64,000 nucleotides of DNA from an uncultured SAR86 cluster bacterium (GTDB lineage Bacteria > Pseudomonadota > Gammaproteobacteria > Magnimaribacterales > TMED112). This document shows, in pieces, positions 58,224-64,000 of the stretch. The notes beneath the pieces are model-generated. The model had not been told where the DNA came from and searched no databases. It worked only from the letters and a program-made list of their open reading frames with translations. Where the stretch lies: positions 1 through 64,000 of the forward strand of contig CACLXU010000004.1 of NCBI GenBank assembly GCA_902610995.1, written 5' to 3'. The position numbers were made by a program, and so were the translations under genes. The first letter of the stretch is position 1, and each line of letters opens with the position of its first letter.

Positions 58224-61092
58224 TTAAAAACCCTTCTTCAGAAGCTTTTTTCTCAAGATTTGGATTGATTATAGAAAAAAGGCTTTTTGATTGACCTTTA
58301 AGGTTGTTTGCTGCCTCAACTACTTCATCTTTTGAAACATCAATAATTTGCTTTCTATACAAGGTTCTAATTTTCTGATTTTTGCCTTCAATATTAAATC
58401 GGTAATCCTTAAAAGCTTCACCTGCAGGAGAAGAGGGTTTGTCATGGTCAGACAAAACTGAAAGTTTTCCCTCAAGCATTATTTCATCATCAAAATCACC
58501 TTGAGCAGCCCATTTGAACGATTCTTCAAAATCTTCAAATGTCTCTAAAAATCGAGGATCTCTATATGAGAATAGCTTGAATGATCCTGCAAATGGGTCA
58601 TATATAGCTCCACCTCCGTATGCACCACCTTGCTCTCTTACTTTTCTGTGCAGAAATTCATTTCTAAGAATACTAGAAAGTACCAAATATTTTGCTGAAT
58701 CTTTGGGATCATAAAGGGGAGCATCCAGTGACATAGCAGAAAAGTTAACCTGTGTATTTATAGGCATTGCAACTCTTGAGAATTCTTTCTTAAAGTCAAA
58801 TGCAATATTTGAGTCTCCGTCTTTTTTAAAACTTAATTCTTTAAGCTTTGATAATTGTTCTTTAGAAAGTTTTACATTTGATACAAATGCCAGCTCATTT
58901 GCATTATTTTGAAGTTTCTCTTTTAAATTTGTTATTTGTTGAATTTGTTTTTTTGTTGCTTCATCATTATTGGAGATAAAAGGAGTAAACTGAAAAAGCG
59001 AACTAAGTCCGCCCGATATTTCATGAATTTGCGCTAACTTATTATGAGTTGCTGATGCTGCTAGCATGGCGAATCTATGTCCATTCTCAACAATCGACTG
59101 TTGAAGACCCATAAAGTTTTGAAACATTAGTTCCTTTACTCTTTTGTCATCTTCAAAGGAAGAAGTATTTAATATTTCAAACATAATCTCAGAAATTTCA
59201 GATGAGTTTTCTGGAAGAAATTTTGATGATAGTGATAATCTTCCTTTAATTTCACCATTGTTGTCGTAATAAAAATGTGTTGAAGCAGAAATACCACCAG
59301 AAATTTTTGAGATTCTCTCCTGAAGTTGCAAGTAATCAAAGTTCTGTATGCCAACCTTGCCTAATAAATTTGACAACAGCATTAAGTCTCCAATTTCATT
59401 AGTTGAATTTAAATCTAATGATCTGGAGATGTTGTTATATGTTAAGCCATTTGTCGCTTCCTCATAAAAGACTGGGCTATATCCAAATGTAGATAATTTT
59501 TTTGCTTTGGGATAATTGCTGTCATTTGGAACATCAGATAATTCAAGCTTTGGTAAAAGGTTTTTATCAGGCAAAGCCTCCTGTCGTTCAGCAAGAGCTT
59601 TGGAATCATTTACAAGCTGATGCTTCTCTTTGCTGCTCATAGAAGATTTAATTTTTTCTAGGGTTTTCGTAAAGTTATTTTCTCTGTTATTAATAAGATC
59701 CATATCAGGAACCATTTCTAAGTTAACTCTATGTGGATTATCAATAAAATACTTATTAATAAGTTGTGAGAGGAAATTTTTTTCTTTAATTTTTTCTTTG
59801 AGCTTTTTCAAAGCTTCGTCTACGTTTGATAAAGCGAGGGGGTCAGCCTTATAGAGTGCACCTGGGGCTAAAGAAAGCAATACCTGAAGACCATAAGGCA
59901 AAGATCCTGATGATATTTCTCTTCTGCTTAGCTCTAGCTGATAGAATGCAGCATCAATCTGATCCTGTGAAAAACCATTTTTAGCAATATCCTTAAAGGT
60001 GGAATCGATAAGTTTTATGAATTTGTCTTGTGATTTTTCATCGGAACCTTCAATCCCGCAAATAAACATTAAATGTCTCATGCTATCCTCAAGACCCAGT
60101 ATCTGAGCAGGCGATTTTCCAATATCATTCGATTCTAATACTTTATAGAGTGGAGATGCCGAATTTCCAAGTAAGAGCAAAGATACTAAGTGAGCCTGTA
60201 ATAATTCATCAATATTGAAGCTTTCTCCTAAGACCCATGCTGTATAATTTTGGTATCCCGATTGCTCTTTTGAAACAGGTGTGAAAGGCTCCGCCGATTT
60301 AACCGGCGCACTAAATGCTTTCTGTTTTTCTACATATTCTAATTTTTCAGGATCAACTTTTTGAAATTTTTTCTCAATTTTTGAATTTATAAACTTTTGG
60401 ATTTCTTTTGCATCAATATCTCCCCATGTAAAGTAAGTTGCATTAGAGGGATGATAAAATTTTTCGTGGAAACCCTTCAGGTAATCATGTGTTAGTTCAA
60501 GAATGGTCTCAGGATCTCCACCACTATTATGTCTATACGTTAGATCTGGAAATAAACTTTTAGTAAGAGCTTGCCATGTTATGCTCTGAATATTGCTCAT
60601 CGATCCTTTCATCTCATTGAAGACAACCCCTTTATACTCAAGAGGCGAGTTGCTCTTATCGTATTTTGAGAACTCTATTCTGTGGCCTTCTTGCTTAAAG
60701 TCTTCTTCAGCAAGTATTGGAAAATATACTGCATCCAGATAAACGTCGAGAAGATTAAAAAAATCTTTTTTGTTTTGCGTAGCAAATGGATATGCGGTCC
60801 AATCACTCGCAGTAAATGCATTCATAAAAGTACTCATTGACCTTCTAAGCATCATGAAAAAAGGATCTCGTACTTTGTAATTTTCTGAACCACAAAGAGT
60901 AGTATGCTCGAGGATGTGGGCTACTCCTGAAGAACTCTCTGGTATTGTTCTAAACATTACCATAAAAACAATTTCTTTAGAGTCATTTTTTAAATGAATA
61001 TGTTCAGAACCATACTCATCAAGCTCATATCTTTCTGCATTAAATCCAAGCGAAGGATTATGCTTTTTATCTATAAGTTTAAAACTTTGCAT
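58210..61092 (-). CDS. M16C zinc metallopeptidase (presequence-protease/PreP-like)
   Basis: 960 residues, no signal peptide. The inverted zinc motif HxxEH is in GVAHILEHTTLCGS about residue 57, followed by FMNAFTASDWTAYPFATQN, typical of the presequence-protease branch. The downstream glutamate ligand is expected in the KGVVFNEMKGSMS region about residue 133. Four homologous halves and an M16C-associated middle domain fit the length. It probably degrades short peptides such as cleaved signal or transit peptides in the cytoplasm. Single minus-strand gene. Confidence 0.93.
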   Translation of the reverse strand: MQSFKLIDKKHNPSLGFNAERYELDEYGSEHIHLKNDSKEIVFMVMFRTIPESSSGVAHILEHTTLCGSENYKVRDPFFMMLRRSMSTFMNAFTASDWTAYPFATQNKKDFFNLLDVYLDAVYFPILAEEDFKQEGHRIEFSKYDKSNSPLEYKGVVFNEMKGSMSNIQSITWQALTKSLFPDLTYRHNSGGDPETILELTHDYLKGFHEKFYHPSNATYFTWGDIDAKEIQKFINSKIEKKFQKVDPEKLEYVEKQKAFSAPVKSAEPFTPVSKEQSGYQNYTAWVLGESFNIDELLQAHLVSLLLLGNSASPLYKVLESNDIGKSPAQILGLEDSMRHLMFICGIEGSDEKSQDKFIKLIDSTFKDIAKNGFSQDQIDAAFYQLELSRREISSGSLPYGLQVLLSLAPGALYKADPLALSNVDEALKKLKEKIKEKNFLSQLINKYFIDNPHRVNLEMVPDMDLINNRENNFTKTLEKIKSSMSSKEKHQLVNDSKALAERQEALPDKNLLPKLELSDVPNDSNYPKAKKLSTFGYSPVFYEEATNGLTYNNISRSLDLNSTNEIGDLMLLSNLLGKVGIQNFDYLQLQERISKISGGISASTHFYYDNNGEIKGRLSLSSKFLPENSSEISEIMFEILNTSSFEDDKRVKELMFQNFMGLQQSIVENGHRFAMLAASATHNKLAQIHEISGGLSSLFQFTPFISNNDEATKKQIQQITNLKEKLQNNANELAFVSNVKLSKEQLSKLKELSFKKDGDSNIAFDFKKEFSRVAMPINTQVNFSAMSLDAPLYDPKDSAKYLVLSSILRNEFLHRKVREQGGAYGGGAIYDPFAGSFKLFSYRDPRFLETFEDFEESFKWAAQGDFDDEIMLEGKLSVLSDHDKPSSPAGEAFKDYRFNIEGKNQKIRTLYRKQIIDVSKDEVVEAANNLKGQSKSLFSIINPNLEKKASEEGFLIKRI

Positions 61093-61133
61093 CTTGAATT
61101 AATTTAATGGGAACTAATATATATAATTAAAGT

Positions 61134-61139
61134 CATAAT
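61134..61139 (+). promoter_or_regulatory. Predicted -10 of DUF4136 lipoprotein gene (leaderless)
   Basis: CATAAT (five of six to consensus), six bases (TGTATT), then ATG, the same geometry as the other leaderless candidates. Confidence 0.5.
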
Positions 61140-61145
61140 TGTATT

Positions 61146-61664
61146 ATGTTTAAAAAGTTTTTTCTTACATTTTCTTCACTAATTTTCATAGCTGGCTGCA
61201 GCATGAATCCAATAAGCACTCAAAAAGTAGCTGCGTTTGATATTTCAGACTACAGTTCATTCAACATTTCACTTTCTGATGCATCTGATGAAGTAAGAGT
61301 TAGCCCCTTCACAGCTACTGGGCTGAAAGATGAACTAAGGAATCAGTTGGAAGGTTTGAGTTTAGTTTTTACTGAAGAGTCTCCAGATGTTGTATTTAAA
61401 ATTTCACTAGCAATTGAAGAAAACGAACGATTCAGGTCAAGAGTAGTTTACAGCCGAGGCAACTATTACTACAACGATCCCTTTTACAATTTTTATGATG
61501 ATGACGACAGATCATTCATAAGAGTGACTGCTGAAGACTCTGAAGGCAAACCACTTTGGACAGGCCTTAGATCAATCAAATACGTCAGAACACAGTTGGT
61601 TTTATCAGAAGAAGAAATAAGCAAGTACGTTCAAAGCTTTATTGATGAATTGATAGGCTCTTAA
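61146..61664 (+). CDS. DUF4136-type lipoprotein
   Basis: 172 residues with a lipoprotein signal (FSSLIFIAGC, cysteine about residue 19). The mature part has the DUF4136 pattern: FDISDYSSFNI near the start, then a variable region of aromatic and acidic residues (YYYNDPFYNFYDDDDRS) and a strand-rich end, PLWTGLRSIKY. The function of the family is unknown; it is probably an outer-membrane lipoprotein. Its stop is interlocked with that of the convergent gene through TTAA. Confidence 0.75.
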   Translation: MFKKFFLTFSSLIFIAGCSMNPISTQKVAAFDISDYSSFNISLSDASDEVRVSPFTATGLKDELRNQLEGLSLVFTEESPDVVFKISLAIEENERFRSRVVYSRGNYYYNDPFYNFYDDDDRSFIRVTAEDSEGKPLWTGLRSIKYVRTQLVLSEEEISKYVQSFIDELIGS

Positions 61665-62239
61665 GGTACAAGCCAAAAACTTTGAAGTTTGCCATTGCTC
61701 CACTCAAACTTACACCTTCGATGGCCTGACCTTTGAAGATAAAGAAATTCAAGGCTATTAAAATAAAAATATAAGATTGAAAAATTTTCATAGCCATCCT
61801 CAAGAGCTACATCTTTTATATGAAAATCATGTGAAGATGGCGTTGATATAATCGAAGTTGATCCATCTTTGACTGAGTAACATTTTTTTGAGATATCCTG
61901 CGATTTTTCCCAGGCTGCAAGTGTGTCTTTATTTTTATGGGACGATTTAAGGAACCCTTTTAACCTAATCTGTATTTTTTGTACTGGATCATAACCAATA
62001 ACTGATGAGATCAGACTAATGCCTAAATCTTTTATTTTTTTTGATCTAGCATCTGTATGAAATCTTAATCGTCTCTCCTTTTGGTTAAACTCTCTAAGAA
62101 CCATAACTCTTGAATCAATACTCTCACCATCAAATGTGCTTAGAGTTAGAGTATGAAAAAGGGAATCTCTATTTTTTACACCATCTTTAAGCACTTCAAA
62201 TGCCTTTTTCTTAATTTCACTCTTACTATCAAAGTCCAT
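61661..62239 (-). CDS. Pyridoxamine 5'-phosphate oxidase family flavoprotein
   Basis: 192 residues with a PNPOx-like split barrel: SRVMVLREFNQKERRLRFHTDARSKKIKDL in part, then IQIRLKGFL. The C-terminus ends LYLQRSGHRRCKFEW, a motif of the Alr4036-like/PNPOx-related group. It probably binds FMN. It differs from the pdxH-like gene at 39.7 kb and is unlikely to be its duplicate. Cellular role unknown. Confidence 0.78.
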   Translation of the reverse strand: MDFDSKSEIKKKAFEVLKDGVKNRDSLFHTLTLSTFDGESIDSRVMVLREFNQKERRLRFHTDARSKKIKDLGISLISSVIGYDPVQKIQIRLKGFLKSSHKNKDTLAAWEKSQDISKKCYSVKDGSTSIISTPSSHDFHIKDVALEDGYENFSILYFYFNSLEFLYLQRSGHRRCKFEWSNGKLQSFWLVP

Positions 62240-62245
62240 AAAATC

Positions 62246-62251
62246 AGTTTA
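62246..62251 (-). promoter_or_regulatory. Predicted -10 of PNPOx-family gene (leaderless)
   Basis: On the minus strand, TAAACT, six bases (GATTTT), then ATG. It keeps the key A at position 2 and T at position 6 but is the weakest hexamer of the set. Confidence 0.35.
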
Positions 62252-62283
62252 AATGATATTTACTTCTTCTTGAATCTTTGGAT

Positions 62284-62289
62284 TACAAT
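62284..62289 (+). promoter_or_regulatory. Predicted -10 of alkyl sulfatase gene (leaderless)
   Basis: TACAAT (five of six), six bases (ACATTA), then ATG. No Shine-Dalgarno is present. Confidence 0.5.
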
Positions 62290-62295
62290 ACATTA

Positions 62296-64000
62296 ATGCG
62301 AATATTAAATGTTACTTTACTAATCTGCTTATTGGTTGCTTGTTCTGATCACAGTGATCAAATTGAAAACAGCATAAAGCTCAAAGACGTTGATGCTGGA
62401 GAAGATTTACAACTTTTGCGTAAGGATTTTCAAGAACAAGTCTTAAATCCTCACCCAGATGTATATGTTGTTGTTGGTTATGGGCTGGCAAATTCAATTC
62501 TAATAAAAGGCAAAGATGAAGATTTAATAATCGATACCATGGGGGGAATTGAAACTGCGGAGAGAATCATCGAAGAATTTGAAAAAGTATCCAGCAACAC
62601 AAAAAAAACTATTGCATACACCCATTTCCATGCAGATCACATTTTAGGAGCGCAGGCTTTTACAGAGAAATATGATGTAGACAAAATTATTTCCCATAGA
62701 TCTACAATCGAAGAAGTTGAAAAATTTTTTGGCATTAAGCGTGATGTCATTGGACCAAGATCACTCAAAATGTTCAACTCAATTTTAAAGGAAGAGGATA
62801 AAGGCATCTCTAATGGAATTGGAATTAAACTCGAGGCTGGCAGAGACAAGCCGGGCTATGTAAAACCAAATACCCTTTTTGATAAAACATTAACACTTAA
62901 CGTCGGAGGTAATAAAATAGATTTTTACCACGCTCCAGGAGAAACAGATGATCAAATTTTTGTGTGGTATGAGAAGGGTAAAGTCCTATTTCCTGGTGAT
63001 AATATTTATAAGGCCTTCCCAAATATTTATACCATTAGAGGAACCTCATACAGAAGCTTTAGGTCATGGTATCAGAGTCTTGAAAAGATGATGGCTCTCG
63101 AACCTGAGGTTTTGGTCCCAAGTCATGGCGTTCCGATTGTAGGCGCAGAAAATGTGAAGACTATTCTTAGCACCTACAGAGATGCCATCAAATATGTTCA
63201 TGATCAAACTATGAGAAATATAAATAATGGTTTGTCGCCATTAGATTCTGCAAGAGCAGTTAGGCTTCCAGACGCTCTTAAAAGTGACCCACACTTATTT
63301 GAACTCTATGGTACTGTTGAATGGAGTGCTAGAAATTTATTTAACGGATATTTTGGTTGGTTTGATGGTAATCCAACTAACCTTTTTCCTAACGATGATG
63401 CCTCGACCGCAACAAGATTATTAGAACTCATTACACCTGAAAAGTTAAATAAAGAGCTGCTTGATTCCGTGGCAAAAAAAGATCATCAATGGACATTATA
63501 CGTTACAGATATTCTTATTAATTCTGGTAATGAAACTGATGAGATTCGAAAATTTCGATCACAAGCACTTAATGAGTTAGGAGACCAAGCATATAATCCT
63601 AATGCTCGCAGTTACTATAAAAGCTCTTATGCTGAGCTTGCTGGTGAGTTAAATTCAGACAGTTTTATAGATGAAGACAATGAGATGGAAGACAGCGTTT
63701 TATCAGAGCTTTCAATAATAATGTTCTTCGATACTGCTGCTATTAGACTTGATCCTTCCAAAGTTGATGGAAAAGAGCTTAGAACGGTTGCTCACTTAAC
63801 TGATCTTGATGAATATTGGGAGCTGACACTAAAAAATAATGTGTTTACTTATAGGATCATAGGTGAAACCAAAGCACCGGATATTGTGTTGAGCTCTTTA
63901 ACTCTTAAACAACTAATGACAGGCAACATAAATCCCATAACTGGCGTCCTTCTCTCTAATCAAAACGCAACGGGAGAAAATAAAAGGGGTTTCCTTGAGT
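62296..64000 (+). CDS. Alkyl sulfatase-type metallo-beta-lactamase lipoprotein, 3'-truncated by window
   Basis: Not in the ORF track because it runs off the end; the frame is open from ATG 62296 to base 64000 (568 complete codons). The lipoprotein signal is LLICLLVAC. The metallo-beta-lactamase motif is YTHFHADHILGA about residue 115, and SHGVP-type VPSHGVPIVG lies about residue 276. A dimerisation region follows, then the start of an SCP2-like domain (DTAAIRLDPSKVDG). This is the arrangement of SdsA1/BDS1 alkyl sulfatases, which cleave sulfate from alkyl chains. The exact substrate is unknown. Confidence 0.88.
   Translation, partial: MRILNVTLLICLLVACSDHSDQIENSIKLKDVDAGEDLQLLRKDFQEQVLNPHPDVYVVVGYGLANSILIKGKDEDLIIDTMGGIETAERIIEEFEKVSSNTKKTIAYTHFHADHILGAQAFTEKYDVDKIISHRSTIEEVEKFFGIKRDVIGPRSLKMFNSILKEEDKGISNGIGIKLEAGRDKPGYVKPNTLFDKTLTLNVGGNKIDFYHAPGETDDQIFVWYEKGKVLFPGDNIYKAFPNIYTIRGTSYRSFRSWYQSLEKMMALEPEVLVPSHGVPIVGAENVKTILSTYRDAIKYVHDQTMRNINNGLSPLDSARAVRLPDALKSDPHLFELYGTVEWSARNLFNGYFGWFDGNPTNLFPNDDASTATRLLELITPEKLNKELLDSVAKKDHQWTLYVTDILINSGNETDEIRKFRSQALNELGDQAYNPNARSYYKSSYAELAGELNSDSFIDEDNEMEDSVLSELSIIMFFDTAAIRLDPSKVDGKELRTVAHLTDLDEYWELTLKNNVFTYRIIGETKAPDIVLSSLTLKQLMTGNINPITGVLLSNQNATGENKRGFLE

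Overview
The window is 64 kb of AT-rich, very gene-dense bacterial chromosome. Gene content and order point to a marine, genome-streamlined gammaproteobacterium. Three blocks keep gammaproteobacterial/pseudomonad synteny in reduced form: topA–small protein–lexA; fimV–truA–accD–dedD–cvpA–purF; and smc–zipA–ligA. TonB receptor, S9 peptidase, type-B esterase, class C beta-lactamase-like hydrolases and alkyl sulfatase add a SAR86-like flavour. That clade assignment is an inference, since no rRNA is present. I see no prophage, IS element or CRISPR, and no gap longer than 300 bp lacks a gene.

Layout. 1-3.4 kb: topA (5' truncated by the window), a small conserved protein and lexA. 3.4-9.1 kb: 5'-nucleotidase, thrH, queH, prpC, prpD and aroC, tightly packed. 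9.0-13.5 kb: mini-fimV, truA, accD, SPOR protein, cvpA and purF. 13.5-19 kb: acnB, a DUF1289 protein, umuDC and lpxH. 19-22.5 kb: S9 peptidase lipoprotein, ATP-grasp protein, NTF2-like protein and tRNA-Asn. 22.5-33.8 kb: uvrB, purL, Nudix, gamma-carbonic anhydrase-like protein, alaS, esterase and tRNA-Ser. 33.8-46.3 kb: small monooxygenase-like protein, TonB receptor, ppsA, M23 lipoprotein, pdxH-like protein, pyk, kbl, tdh and two paralogous serine hydrolases. 46.5-58.2 kb: ccmABCDEFGH–smc–zipA–ligA–SLT lipoprotein–FAD oxidoreductase as one overlapping chain. 58.2-64 kb: M16C peptidase, DUF4136 lipoprotein, PNPOx-like protein and an alkyl sulfatase-type hydrolase cut by the window end.

How the genes work together. 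lexA and umuDC both carry near-perfect LexA operators and define a small SOS circuit, while uvrB has none. prpC, prpD and acnB cover the first methylcitrate-cycle steps. ppsA and pyk control the PEP/pyruvate node. kbl and tdh degrade threonine to glycine and acetyl-CoA. The ccm genes assemble c-type cytochromes.

Most unusual observations. (1) The Smc protein is only 735 aa: both ATPase head halves are intact but the hinge and much of the arm are gone. (2) UmuD lines up without gaps to E. coli UmuD from cleavage site to active site, yet both catalytic residues are replaced (Ser to Glu, Lys to Arg). (3) At least seven genes have a -10-like hexamer exactly six bases before the start codon and no Shine-Dalgarno, predicting leaderless mRNAs; lexA is among them, with its operator touching the start codon. 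(4) L-threonine dehydrogenase has lost all four structural-zinc cysteines. (5) All eight convergent gene pairs abut or overlap at their stop codons.
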